A stretch of DNA of 31,464 bases, taken from the IMG/VR virus record IMGVR_UViG_3300044997_000599, positions 1 to 31,464 of that record; one strand, written 5' to 3'. A model generated the notes under the pieces. The model saw only the letters and a program-made list of their open reading frames with translations. It searched no databases and was not told the origin of the DNA. Origin of the DNA: a virus. Of the stretch, positions 12,616-21,355 are shown one piece after another. Position 1 is the first letter of the stretch. The number at the start of each line of letters is the position of its first letter. Made by a program: the position numbers and the translations under genes.

Positions 12616-14340
12616 TCAGTTTCCTCCGATTGCAATTCGTGAAAAGTTCTTATGCTTTTCAAATCTGATAATAGAATGAAATTTATCCATCAAAGTGTCT
12701 CCTTTATGACTGATAATAAAGATATTTGTATCAGCAGTTATACCCTGAATAATCTTTAGGAACTCATCAGTGCCTGAGTTATCTAAGCTGCTGTCAAACA
12801 CCTCATCCATGATAAGGAGATTAGTGCTAGCAGAGTTGCGAAGCTTTGCAATAGCTCTCCAGGCAAACAGTAGAGCCAAATCAATGCGCATTTTTTCGCC
12901 TTCGCTAAATGAATCATAACTAAATTCATCTCTAAACCTCGACTTTATACTTTCTTCAAAGTTTTCGTTAAGCTCAAAATTAACAAAGAAATCCATCGAC
13001 GCAAGATACTTGTTAATAAGCTTGTTCATTACGGGGACATACTGCTTAATAATCTTAGTTTTAATTCCTGAATCTTTTAAAAGCATACTTGCAACATCTA
13101 ATGTTCTTCTATGCTCTATAAGCTCTTCTTTAAGTGCGATAGCTCTCCTAAGATCGTCTTTTAGTTCCTTAATTTGCTCATTACTTGCATCAATATGCTT
13201 TGTATTGTTTTGAATATCGATAATTTCTGCCTCAAGTCCTTTGATAAACTGATTGCACACTGTAATGGTATTATTTTGCTCTATAACCTCAGACTGAAGC
13301 CTTCTTTGCAACTCTAGTGACTTCGTATATTCTTTAATCTTATCTGAAACTGTTTTTAGCTTTGTATCGAGTTTGCCAAGCCCTCTGCTAATCTCATTGA
13401 TACCTTTATCGTTTTCTTCTATTACATGCTCTTTAAAATTATGAGAGATGCTTTGCCTGCATGTAGGGCAGTTGTCATTTTCTTTATAGAAATTGTTATC
13501 TTTAATCATCTTAGCAGACCTATCAAACATCTTGCGATATAATTCTCGCAGCTTTTTATCCTGCTCTGCTAGTGAATCAAGAAGGCATGCTTCATCGTTT
13601 AGTCTTTGTATATGTGAGTTAAGTCCGGCGATCTTATCTTCAGCTTCCTTAATCTGAATCTCGTACTCGCTTATCTTTGCTCGTTTATTTTCAATTATTT
13701 TGTCATTGTTTTGCTCGAGCGAATCAACATGCTTTTTATGAAGCTCTATCTTTTCTGCAGTATTTTTAATATTGAAATCATTATCGATTATCTCATTTTT
13801 GTTAGTAGCAATCTTGTCTTTAAGAAGAATATTCATAGTTGAAAAGATTTGTATGTCTAGCAAATCATCGATCACTTCTCTTCTATGAGCAGCAGATAGC
13901 TGCATGAACGGTACAAATGATGCTGAACCAAGAATAACTATTTGTGAGAATGACTTAAAGTTAAGTTTGAGAATAATCTTCTCAAACATTTCTTGATATT
14001 CTTTTGATTCAGAGTTTTGATTAATAATGTTGCCGTTTTGGTAAATCTCAAACACAGCAGGCTTCATGCCTCGAATGACCTTGTAATCATTCTTACCGAC
14101 ACTAAACTCAATTTGAACTTCTAGACTCTTGCTATTAATAGAGTTAAGAAGTTGTGGTTTGTTAATTTTACGGAACGGCTTTCCATAAAGCCCGAAACTG
14201 AGCGCATCTAATATAGTTGACTTCCCGGAGCCGTTCTCACCAACAATAAGAGTAGAGCGATTTCTTACACAATCAATCTCAGTAAACGAATTGCCGGTAC
14301 TTAAAAAGTTCCGCCATCGAATCTTACGAAAAATAATCAA
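12616..14340 (-). CDS. 46: Recombination endonuclease subunit gp46 (Rad50/SbcC-like)
   Basis: An SMC-type ATPase that works with gp47 to resect double-strand breaks for recombination-dependent replication. Walker A is GENGSGKST (34-42); a long coiled coil (about 170-420) is split by the zinc hook CPTC at 291-294; the ABC signature SFSEGEKMRIDLALLF and Walker B LLIMDEVFDSSLD lie near the C-terminus. Length is 574 residues against T4's 560. The start is TTG, with AGAGG 5 bases before it; no ATG fits the conserved N-terminus. Confidence 0.96.
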   Translation of the reverse strand: MIIFRKIRWRNFLSTGNSFTEIDCVRNRSTLIVGENGSGKSTILDALSFGLYGKPFRKINKPQLLNSINSKSLEVQIEFSVGKNDYKVIRGMKPAVFEIYQNGNIINQNSESKEYQEMFEKIILKLNFKSFSQIVILGSASFVPFMQLSAAHRREVIDDLLDIQIFSTMNILLKDKIATNKNEIIDNDFNIKNTAEKIELHKKHVDSLEQNNDKIIENKRAKISEYEIQIKEAEDKIAGLNSHIQRLNDEACLLDSLAEQDKKLRELYRKMFDRSAKMIKDNNFYKENDNCPTCRQSISHNFKEHVIEENDKGINEISRGLGKLDTKLKTVSDKIKEYTKSLELQRRLQSEVIEQNNTITVCNQFIKGLEAEIIDIQNNTKHIDASNEQIKELKDDLRRAIALKEELIEHRRTLDVASMLLKDSGIKTKIIKQYVPVMNKLINKYLASMDFFVNFELNENFEESIKSRFRDEFSYDSFSEGEKMRIDLALLFAWRAIAKLRNSASTNLLIMDEVFDSSLDNSGTDEFLKIIQGITADTNIFIISHKGDTLMDKFHSIIRFEKHKNFSRIAIGGN

Positions 14341-14353
14341 TATAACCTCTAAT

Positions 14354-15427
14354 TCAGAGAGTTGTATATTCTAACGAGACGGCCTCATTATAAAGATTTC
14401 GAAGTAACCCTTCAAGCCTTTGCTTGTTTATTTCTTCGTTCATCTGCTCCACGTACTTGTTTAGTATAGTAAGAGTATCTTCTGCCTGATTAACTATATC
14501 ACTGTCATCTTCTAAGTAAAGATTAAGGTGATCATCCACTACCTGCATATCTAATACACCTGCCTTTTCAAGCTTCTCTATGAACATATCGAACCAAAGG
14601 GGCACCGTCTTATTTCTTACTACCACCTTTACATACGTATCAGCATAGGTTGTAAAGTCATCTACTATAACTTCAGACATATTCTTATTAAGATCATCGT
14701 AATATATCTTACGGAACATGCAATATGGATTATGGATAAATTCTAGTTCACGGGTGTCGGTATCGAATATATGAAACCCCTTTTGATCATTATAGTCAGG
14801 CCAGGCTATTTCGTATGGAGTGCCTAGATAATTAATATTGCCTCGTGTAGACTTATGGTGAAAGTGTCCTGAGCACACCAAATCAAACTTGTTAAAGATA
14901 CCAGCATCAAATCCGCCATCGTTAACTGTACCACGGTGCATCTCAAAACCGCTAATTTCTAAATGACCGAAAAGGATCTGTGCATTGGTTTGTTCAATGG
15001 TCTTCATACATTTGTTGTAATTGCCTGAACAAATCCATGGCATCACAAGAATAGTGGTGCCATCAAATGTCAGTTCAGCAGGCTCATCGTAGGTGTGTAT
15101 GTTCTTATATTCTTTAAGTAGAAGACCTAGAGCATTCACCTCATTTGTATTTTTGTAGAAAGTATCATGATTACCAGCAATAATATGTGTGTCTATTTTT
15201 TGCTCATTAAGTTTATTAAAGAAATACTCTCTACATGATTTGAGTGAGGCAAAATTAATAAATTTTCTACGGTCAAATACATCACCTAGGTGAATTACTG
15301 TCCTAATATTGTTTTTTTCTAGATACGGAAAGAATATGTCATTATAAAATTTAGCAAAGTAGTTTGAAAAATGCACACTATCGCCTCTTGCACCATAATG
15401 GGTGTCAGTAACTATCGCTATCTTCAA
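14354..15427 (-). CDS. 47: Recombination endonuclease subunit gp47 (Mre11/SbcD-like)
   Basis: The calcineurin-like nuclease partner of gp46. Metal-binding motifs are TDTH (7-10), HLGDVFDRR (46-54), AGNHDTF (84-90) and CSGHFHH near 190. With the start at TTG 15427, preceded by GAGGGGGG 5 bases away, the protein begins MKIAIVTDTH, as Mre11-like proteins do, and has 357 residues (T4 339). In-frame GTG and TTG codons further up would overlap that ribosome site. It overlaps the end of gene 55 by 23 bases and precedes 46 by 13. Confidence 0.95.
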   Translation of the reverse strand: MKIAIVTDTHYGARGDSVHFSNYFAKFYNDIFFPYLEKNNIRTVIHLGDVFDRRKFINFASLKSCREYFFNKLNEQKIDTHIIAGNHDTFYKNTNEVNALGLLLKEYKNIHTYDEPAELTFDGTTILVMPWICSGNYNKCMKTIEQTNAQILFGHLEISGFEMHRGTVNDGGFDAGIFNKFDLVCSGHFHHKSTRGNINYLGTPYEIAWPDYNDQKGFHIFDTDTRELEFIHNPYCMFRKIYYDDLNKNMSEVIVDDFTTYADTYVKVVVRNKTVPLWFDMFIEKLEKAGVLDMQVVDDHLNLYLEDDSDIVNQAEDTLTILNKYVEQMNEEINKQRLEGLLRNLYNEAVSLEYTTL

Positions 15428-15977
15428 GCACACCCCCCTCAATAAATTCCTCTAAACCTTTCTTGCGTTTGTTTTTCTTTTTTTCTAGATTAATTTCAAA
15501 ACTCTTAATAAACTCATTCATGTTGCTATTGTCAATATCGTTTTGCGGTGAAGAATAAAAGTCGTTATCATCAAAGTCATTATGTTCATTAAGCGTGTTG
15601 AATAAGGAGCTATTTTCTGTAAACTTATGTTTAATATAAAGCTGTTTCTTTTCTCTGAATATTCTTCGCAAAAACGCAAAGTAGATGATTTGTGTGAAAT
15701 ATGCAAACGGGCTGTTTGATTTATTTGGGTCAAAGTTATCAATGTAGCTTACACAATTTTCTACCCCGTCGCAAACCATCTCTTCCCTATAAGAATAGTT
15801 GCTAAAGTTAGGTTTGTATGATAGTCTCATTGCAATCATTAGTATGCAGTGACCAATATACGAGGGGATTTGTGGTTTTTGTTTATTGTTTTTTAAAGCG
15901 CCCTGAACTTGTTCTCTATAAGCTATCATAGCTTCATGAAGCTTTTTATTATCTACATAATGCGTTTTATCTTTCAT
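15405..15977 (-). CDS. 55: Late-transcription sigma factor gp55
   Basis: The T4 gp55 family: a small sigma-70-related protein that directs host RNA polymerase to late promoters, activated by gp45. The stretch from MIAMRLSYKPNFSNYSYREEMVCDG through NFDPNKSNSPFAYFTQIIYFAFLRRI (about 47-110) matches sigma region 2 in T4 gp55. It has 190 residues, against 185 in T4; the C-terminus is lysine-rich then acidic. The TATAAATA octamers found before late genes in this window are the sites it is expected to read. Confidence 0.93.
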   Translation of the reverse strand: MKDKTHYVDNKKLHEAMIAYREQVQGALKNNKQKPQIPSYIGHCILMIAMRLSYKPNFSNYSYREEMVCDGVENCVSYIDNFDPNKSNSPFAYFTQIIYFAFLRRIFREKKQLYIKHKFTENSSLFNTLNEHNDFDDNDFYSSPQNDIDNSNMNEFIKSFEINLEKKKNKRKKGLEEFIEGGVLEDSDSY

Positions 15978-16375
15978 TAATTCAGTAGCGGCTTCTTAAC
16001 CATTCTTTCTAAAAGTGCCTCTGCTACATCCTTATGAGCCGGGTCTTCTAGGTTGGCTATGCCTGCCTTCTCCATAAGTTCGTTGTCGATAAATTCATCA
16101 AAGTTTTCAGTAATATCCTTTAACATAGAATGATAATACTCTACCATCCCTCTCTTGGGGATGGCTGTTGACAATACATGCATAGGCATAAACTGAAATT
16201 CTTTTTGTGATGCCATAGGCATATATCTGTGAAGCGTAAGCACAGGAGCTAACGCCGGGTTTCTGATAAAGTAGTTGACCTGAAGGGGATTATTAACAGT
16301 CAGCACTTCACTGTTAACAAAGACCTCTCCAATAATTTCTGTGCCGTCGATAAGCTTTAAAACTAGTATGTTCAT
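15977..16375 (-). CDS. Conserved T4-like phage protein, Sm-like N-terminus, function unknown
   Basis: A 132-residue protein. The start MNILVLKLIDGTEIIGEVF and the following short beta strands (VLTVNNPLQVNYF) look like an Sm/LSm-type beta fold, while the C-terminal half (about 80-130) is helical and charged. It overlaps uvsW by 4 bases (ATGA) and shares one base with the gene 55 start, so it is translated between a helicase and a sigma factor. No catalytic motif is visible. A nucleic-acid-binding or transcription-linked role would fit the place and fold but is a guess. Confidence 0.65.
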   Translation of the reverse strand: MNILVLKLIDGTEIIGEVFVNSEVLTVNNPLQVNYFIRNPALAPVLTLHRYMPMASQKEFQFMPMHVLSTAIPKRGMVEYYHSMLKDITENFDEFIDNELMEKAGIANLEDPAHKDVAEALLERMVKKPLLN

Positions 16376-17847
16376 AAGAAATTAAGTCCTACATTGTAAG
16401 TTTTGTAATCGAACTTTTCTTCATTATAAATTTTGAGTCTTTCAGCAAAATGTAACAAGGTATAGTTTTTTCTTGACTTCCATGAGAGGTCGTCTGCAAT
16501 ATCATATAATACTGCAGACGATTTATTATTGCCCTTTCTTAACCCTCTACCTATTGACTGTAGATTTCTGATACGCGACTTAGAAGGGCTAGCAAATATG
16601 ACATTATGGAGATTCTTTATATTTACACCTGTCGAAAAAGTACCATATGATGCTACTATAATGGCATCTTCACAATTTTCAACTGCATGTCTTATGTCTT
16701 CTCTTATCTCACCCTCCACCTCACCGGAAACGAAAAAGACATTTTCGTTTTCTTTCAGCAAGTCATAAAGGACTTTGCCGTGCTTTTCCACATACTGGAA
16801 TAGTAATAAAGTATTACCCTTAAGAGACCTCGTAAGATTAATTAGAAACTTATTTCTAGGAGCACATGTTATTATATAGTCTATTTCATCTTGGTACGAA
16901 AGCCCTTTCATCTGCTGTCTTATTAGGTCAGGGTATGATAATATTATGGCTTTAATTTTAAGGTCTGCAAGATGTTTCTGTTCGATAAGCTCTGATGTTG
17001 TTGTTACTTTCTTTACAGGCCCAAACAACCCTTCTAATACGAGCCTGTGTGTTTGTGAACCATCTAATGTGCCTGTAAATCCAAATCTATGTGGGCAGGT
17101 AATCAGTTTATCCATAACACCAGTAAGACTTTTTGCTTTAAACAGGTGTGCTTCGTCCCCTACTACTACCTGAAACATATCAAACCACTCTTTGGGTATT
17201 TTATACACTGACTGCCAAGTAGTAATAACAAACGGGGATTTATTATCTTTTTCTTGTCCTGAGAAGATTTTACTTATGGGTATATCAGGGCTCATACCGT
17301 AATCGATAAAGTCTGATGCCATCTGATGAACAAGCGAGGTTGTAGGGACTATAATTAGAATTCTTTTACCTAGCTCGTTATAAAACCTTGAAAGAAGGTA
17401 TATAATGAACGACTTGCCTGATGCGGTTGGTGATAGTAAAAGAGCCCTTCCTGTTCTCACCGCATGAGCAAAGGCTTGAAGTTGATATTCTCTAGGCTCT
17501 ATTTTGGGATCCAGGCTATCCGAATATTCTTTCGCTTCTTGGAGACTAAATGGTGTTTCGGCAAACTGATTGCTATCTAAGTTTTCTACTACGTAGTTTC
17601 TTTCTCGCGCAAATAAGTCAATATGTAATTTTAAACCGCCATATATTCTTCTTGTAGCAGCATTAAAAAGTCTTATCTTTCCATCCCAGTTAATTACTTT
17701 ACCAAATTTTTTTGCCCTTGCTCTTTTTATGTAGTCTGCACCGGGAACTGTGAAAGTAAAATAGTCACTAAGTTCTTGCGCAGTAGATTGCTCGCAATGA
17801 ACTTTTATATAGACCTCGTTTATTTTTTCAATAAGTAATTTACTCAT
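16372..17847 (-). CDS. uvsW: DNA/RNA helicase UvsW
   Basis: A superfamily 2 helicase that unwinds branched DNA and R-loops and moves replication from origin- to recombination-dependent mode in T4. Motif I is SPTASGKS (139-146), motif II is VVGDEAHLF, motif III lies near FGFTGT, and motifs V and VI are STGVNIKNLHNVIFASPSKS and QSIGRGLRKG. The N-terminal 100 residues carry the UvsW-specific domain. Length is 491 residues, near T4's 503. It overlaps uvsY by 4 bases. Confidence 0.96.
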   Translation of the reverse strand: MSKLLIEKINEVYIKVHCEQSTAQELSDYFTFTVPGADYIKRARAKKFGKVINWDGKIRLFNAATRRIYGGLKLHIDLFARERNYVVENLDSNQFAETPFSLQEAKEYSDSLDPKIEPREYQLQAFAHAVRTGRALLLSPTASGKSFIIYLLSRFYNELGKRILIIVPTTSLVHQMASDFIDYGMSPDIPISKIFSGQEKDNKSPFVITTWQSVYKIPKEWFDMFQVVVGDEAHLFKAKSLTGVMDKLITCPHRFGFTGTLDGSQTHRLVLEGLFGPVKKVTTTSELIEQKHLADLKIKAIILSYPDLIRQQMKGLSYQDEIDYIITCAPRNKFLINLTRSLKGNTLLLFQYVEKHGKVLYDLLKENENVFFVSGEVEGEIREDIRHAVENCEDAIIVASYGTFSTGVNIKNLHNVIFASPSKSRIRNLQSIGRGLRKGNNKSSAVLYDIADDLSWKSRKNYTLLHFAERLKIYNEEKFDYKTYNVGLNFL

Positions 17848-18278
17848 GCACCCACTTTAAATTTTTCCCATTCTACAGCGGTTTTAATTTGATACCCCCT
17901 CGTATGAAGGCTCTTTATAATAGACTCTAAGAAGTCTACTTTCTCCTTTTGTATCTCTATCTTAAGCTGTAGATTGGAATAGTCGCTGTCGCTGTCTAGG
18001 TATATCGGAAGATCAGTTCTTAGTATTCGGAGCGGATTGGGCTCCCAGCCTTTTTCTTCAAGAGTGTCCTGGTCTATTGTACCAGTGTAGTATTCGAATT
18101 TAAGCCTGTATAGAGATTTAAGATCTGCTTCAAGCTTGCGAAGGGTCATGCGCTCAGCTGAAAATATCTTGAAATATTTCGAGTGTAGTTGAGGAATGCG
18201 CAAACTCTCTTCTCCAAGTTCAGTTCTATCTATACAGATATCTTTTTCCCACAACTGATGTATTTCATCTAATTTCAT
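17844..18278 (-). CDS. uvsY: Recombination mediator UvsY
   Basis: UvsY loads the UvsX recombinase onto single-stranded DNA covered by gp32. It has 144 residues (T4 137). The pattern MKLDEIHQLWEKDICIDRTEL, then a lysine/arginine-rich helix near LRKLEADLKSLYRLKFEYYTG, and the C-terminal KSLHTRGYQIKTA-EWEKF match T4 UvsY over the full length. It begins its own transcription unit: a promoter at 18306-18334 precedes it. An AGAGG site lies about 8 bases before the ATG. Confidence 0.9.
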   Translation of the reverse strand: MKLDEIHQLWEKDICIDRTELGEESLRIPQLHSKYFKIFSAERMTLRKLEADLKSLYRLKFEYYTGTIDQDTLEEKGWEPNPLRILRTDLPIYLDSDSDYSNLQLKIEIQKEKVDFLESIIKSLHTRGYQIKTAVEWEKFKVGA

Positions 18279-18305
18279 AGCAATAAACCTCTTAGGTATT
18301 GCTAA

Positions 18306-18334
18306 AGTATATAATACTCTTTGGGTTAAATCAA
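18306..18334 (-). promoter_or_regulatory. Sigma70-type promoter for uvsY-uvsW-55-47-46
   Basis: On the minus strand TTGATT (18334-18329) and TATACT (18311-18306) are exactly 17 bases apart, ending about 27 bases before the uvsY ATG. The -35 box overlaps the last codons of the upstream tail-tube-like gene. No clear T4 MotA box (TGCTTTA) is seen, so I read it as a host-sigma promoter for the recombination operon. Confidence 0.65.
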
Positions 18335-18850
18335 GTAATTGAGAGTGAAAGACTGGTACTTGAATGAAGCAGCCACTTCGATATAATTGATATCTGTTTC
18401 TGTTGTAGAGAACTTAAGCTCTGATAGGTCATATGGAAACAGATTTTTAAAGTTTACTTCTACGATAGGATGCTTTACGCTGTTTAGAATTGTAAGAGTT
18501 GCATCGGAGTAGATGCCATCACCAGAGCCAGGATTAGCATTAGCAATAGCTGCATGCTGCGTAAAATTATCAGGGAAACTGATTGCCATCATCCAGTCAA
18601 AAATTTCTTTATAGTTTCTTAGCTCTTCGTCTACCTTGAATGCTATTACTAAATCTTCAAACGTGTTTTTAACACCCGTATAAGGAATATTTACAAAGGG
18701 GGTACCAACTACAGCTGTACCGATACTTGTGCCGGGTATGTTTGCACTTTGAACAAAGTAATTTAGCCCCGGGGTTCGTTTAATATTAAACCTAAACCCA
18801 AGAGGTGAAAGAAAGTTGCTTTTAGTAGGGGTTGTAGTAATAGCGCTCAT
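18326..18850 (-). CDS. Tail-tube-like virion protein (gp19-type paralog)
   Basis: A 174-residue protein whose layout matches the T4-like tube fold: SPLGFRFNIKRTPGLNYFVQSANIPG at the N-terminus, a conserved EIFDWMM helix in the middle, and a C-terminal SELKFSTTETDINYIEVAASFKY hairpin like the one in gp19 (compare STIELAWDSTDTIEEFTVTFQYDYW in the gp19 of this window). It sits between 23 and uvsY, after the gene 23 terminator, and GATAAATA, one base off the late octamer, lies just before its start. It may be a baseplate/tube-terminating protein or a second tube subunit. Confidence 0.6.
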   Translation of the reverse strand: MSAITTTPTKSNFLSPLGFRFNIKRTPGLNYFVQSANIPGTSIGTAVVGTPFVNIPYTGVKNTFEDLVIAFKVDEELRNYKEIFDWMMAISFPDNFTQHAAIANANPGSGDGIYSDATLTILNSVKHPIVEVNFKNLFPYDLSELKFSTTETDINYIEVAASFKYQSFTLNYLI

Positions 18851-18865
18851 AATTTATTTATCCAT

Positions 18866-18899
18866 AAAAAAGCCCGCTGTATACAGCGGGCTTAAAAAA
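18866..18899 (-). terminator. Rho-independent terminator after gene 23
   Basis: A perfect inverted repeat AGCCCGCTG-TATA-CAGCGGGCT, with runs of A on the plus strand on both sides, gives a strong GC hairpin followed by TTTTTT on the minus strand. It lies 33 bases after the gene 23 stop and should limit read-through from the highly expressed capsid gene. It may also work in the opposite direction. Confidence 0.92.
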
Positions 18900-18931
18900 T
18901 ACGAAATACTTTTTTATTTTTATGGTTTGTC

Positions 18932-20290
18932 TCACATTAGGTTGTTAACTAGTGTGCGGCGATAGTACACGTTACTGTTTTCTGTAAGAGAACCAAGACC
19001 TGCTGTAGTGCCTTGTGCAAATGGGTTTGCAACCATTCCATAACGTGTCTTGAAGCCAATCTTAGGTTGGAATGTGTCTTGATCAACAGCGCGTACCATT
19101 TGGAGAGGAACGTATGGGCAGTAGAAAAGACCTGCGTCAAACGGTGATGCACCCTTGTAACCCATCATGAAAAAGTTACCGCCGGCATATGGATCGATGT
19201 AAACTCGAATACGCCCGTTTAGAACACCAGCGAATGTTGCACCTGTGTCATCAACTTGAAGGTTGTTGCTGTTAAGAGCAGGAGCGTAATCAAGTACACC
19301 AGCCATCTGAAGTGCTGAAGCAACGTCTGATGAGCAAAGTACTAGGTTGCCCTTACCCCTACGGGTATCTCTTGCAATCTTGTTAGCTTCTCTTTCTAGT
19401 TGGTACATCAGGCCCTTGAATTTTTCTACTGACCAGCGACCGTTTGAATCTGTATCAAGGTCGAAAATACCTGGTGTTGTTGTGCCTTCTTGTGAACCTT
19501 GCTTGCCTGTAACATAAAGTGTACGGATAACTTCACGGTTGATTTCAGCAAGAACTTCTGAAGAAAGAATGTTGCTTAGTTCTGTTTCAGCGTCAAGACC
19601 ATGGACAGCACGTAGATCTTGTGCAAGTTCCATTGTGTACTCAGCCTTAAGAGCACGTGACTTAGCAGTTACAGAAACTTTCTCAATTGAGAAAGCCATT
19701 TCTGGGAACACTAGTGAGCCGTTTGAACCTAGGTGCTCAGAAGTTGAAGTTGACATACCGGTACCATAGTTAACGTTTGCTGAAGCAGCAAGGTTAGTTG
19801 TATTGGTATGACCACCTAGTGAACCGAGGTTACCAGCGCTCTGACCAAGGGTATTGGTACCTGATGTGATGGTCGAGAATGCTGTGTTAACTTCGTTGTA
19901 GAAGTTTTCGGGGCCAGCTTGGTTACTGTAACGTGAACGCATAGCGAAGATAAGACCTGTTGGTCCAGTCATAGGCTGAACACCACAGATATCATAAGCA
20001 ATAAGGTTTGGCATTGCACGACGAACTAGGCTGATAAGAACTGGATCAAAAATATCGATAGCGCCGGTTGTGCCGTCTGATGACGAACCCTGCATTGCGT
20101 TAACTGCTTGGCCAGCTTCAAAAAGATTTTGACTACCACGGGCTACTTGATTAGCTTCTCGAAGAGCGCGCTCAGTGTTTTCTAGAATTGTAGCAGTTAC
20201 ATAGCGCCTGTGCAAATCACCAATCTTTGGAAGATCGGCGTGCTCGAGCACTGGCTGCCACTTTTGTTGAATTTCTTCATTGGTATACAT
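18932..20290 (-). CDS. 23: Major capsid protein (gp23)
   Basis: The T4-like major head protein of 452 residues (T4 521). It starts with an acidic, helical delta-type peptide, then has the well-known block AMQGSSSDGTTGAIDIFDPVLISLVRRAMPNLIAYDICGVQPMTGPTGLIFAMRSRY (about 65-120) and the C-terminal GYKGASPFDAGLFYCPYVPLQM region. The prohead protease gp21 cuts at LxE or IxE sites; LFE at 56-58 is the likely cut. A GGGAG site precedes the ATG, and an exact late promoter lies 39-46 bases upstream. It is the dominant gene 23-type marker in marine surveys. Confidence 0.97.
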   Translation of the reverse strand: MYTNEEIQQKWQPVLEHADLPKIGDLHRRYVTATILENTERALREANQVARGSQNLFEAGQAVNAMQGSSSDGTTGAIDIFDPVLISLVRRAMPNLIAYDICGVQPMTGPTGLIFAMRSRYSNQAGPENFYNEVNTAFSTITSGTNTLGQSAGNLGSLGGHTNTTNLAASANVNYGTGMSTSTSEHLGSNGSLVFPEMAFSIEKVSVTAKSRALKAEYTMELAQDLRAVHGLDAETELSNILSSEVLAEINREVIRTLYVTGKQGSQEGTTTPGIFDLDTDSNGRWSVEKFKGLMYQLEREANKIARDTRRGKGNLVLCSSDVASALQMAGVLDYAPALNSNNLQVDDTGATFAGVLNGRIRVYIDPYAGGNFFMMGYKGASPFDAGLFYCPYVPLQMVRAVDQDTFQPKIGFKTRYGMVANPFAQGTTAGLGSLTENSNVYYRRTLVNNLM

Positions 20291-20328
20291 CTTAGGTCTC
20301 CCTTTTTAAATAAGATATGGGCTAGTAT

Positions 20329-20336
20329 TATTTATA
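20329..20336 (-). promoter_or_regulatory. Late promoter for gene 23
   Basis: An exact T4 late octamer TATAAATA on the minus strand, 38 bases before the gene 23 ATG. Transcription should start about 7 bases further on, giving a leader with the GGGAG ribosome site. It is followed downstream by gene 23 alone and then the terminator at 18866-18899. Confidence 0.85.
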
Positions 20337-20340
20337 TTTT

Positions 20341-21306
20341 TTATTTCTTGATAGTGCGTGAAATTGCCTGAACGTAGTTAGCGACTGGACCGGAAAGCTT
20401 GACAGGTAGTGCTAATGATTCATCACCAGCATTATCTACTTCTTCTTGAATCATGTTAGACTTAACCATCTTTGAAGAGAAATAGGTTTCCTTAACAATC
20501 TCGAGTTTGCGCTTATAGTTATCAGCATCCACAAATACCACGCCCTCTGCCAGAGAAGCAAACTTATCGATCTGAGTGTCTGCAAGGTCTTCAGCTACAT
20601 CTGCAAAAACCAAGCTCTTTACACTTTCAGTAAGATGCTTGTTCAGTTCAATATTATCACTGATAGCCTCGTTAAGCTTTTCTTCAAGCTCTTCTACTCT
20701 ATCAGACAATTCTTCCACGACGTTAACTTTATCTTCTGGAATTTCAATGTAGTGCTCAGCAAAAAGGGATTTTAGGCCTTCAATAAATTCTTCTGTTACT
20801 TCTGATCGTAAGCTCGATTCAATAGCAACTCTATTTTCTTCCATCCACTCTTGAACAACATAATTCATATAGTCGTCAAGTTTAGTAGAAATATCCTTAA
20901 TAGCAATTGATAGAGATTCTTCAAGCTTATTTTGATATTCAGATTCTAATTCTTCTGTAATTAATGCGATCTTTGCTCCTACTGCTGCTTCAAAAATTGT
21001 AGTTGCTTTATTCTTGAACTCTTCTGAAAGATCTTCACCGTCGAATAAAACTTCCATATCTTCTTTCATTGAACCACCACCATGCGTTTCTACAGAAGCC
21101 CTATTCTTTGCAGACATATCACCTGTAGGCTTGGTGTTATTTTCACTATCGGTATCTTCTACATCGCCCTCTAGCTTCTGAGGTAATAGATCACCTTGCT
21201 TCTTTGAATTAGGAAGTGTTGCGGTTTTAGCAACAGGCTCAGGCACCTTACTTGCACCTGTTGCACCTCCACCCACATCCATAAGTTCGTTTAAATCTTG
21301 TGCCAT
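20341..21306 (-). CDS. 22: Prohead scaffolding core protein (gp22)
   Basis: The assembly core on which gp23 packs; it is later cut to peptides by gp21. The 321-residue protein (T4 269) is acidic, with a disordered N-terminal 80 residues, then long helices including DRVEELEEKLNEAI near 210-222, as expected of a coiled-coil scaffold. Several LxE sites (LEE, ITEE) fit processing by gp21. It lies between 21 and 23, as in T4. An exact late octamer lies 27 bases before its ATG. Confidence 0.88.
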   Translation of the reverse strand: MAQDLNELMDVGGGATGASKVPEPVAKTATLPNSKKQGDLLPQKLEGDVEDTDSENNTKPTGDMSAKNRASVETHGGGSMKEDMEVLFDGEDLSEEFKNKATTIFEAAVGAKIALITEELESEYQNKLEESLSIAIKDISTKLDDYMNYVVQEWMEENRVAIESSLRSEVTEEFIEGLKSLFAEHYIEIPEDKVNVVEELSDRVEELEEKLNEAISDNIELNKHLTESVKSLVFADVAEDLADTQIDKFASLAEGVVFVDADNYKRKLEIVKETYFSSKMVKSNMIQEEVDNAGDESLALPVKLSGPVANYVQAISRTIKK

Positions 21307-21333
21307 TTTAATGCTCCTTGAAATACGTAAGTT

Positions 21334-21341
21334 TATTTATA
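21334..21341 (-). promoter_or_regulatory. Late promoter for gene 22
   Basis: An exact TATAAATA on the minus strand, 27 bases before the ATG of gene 22, with AGGAGC-type ribosome site between. It lies in the 49-base gap after gene 21. Confidence 0.8.
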
Positions 21342-21355
21342 AAATCTAGAGTTTA

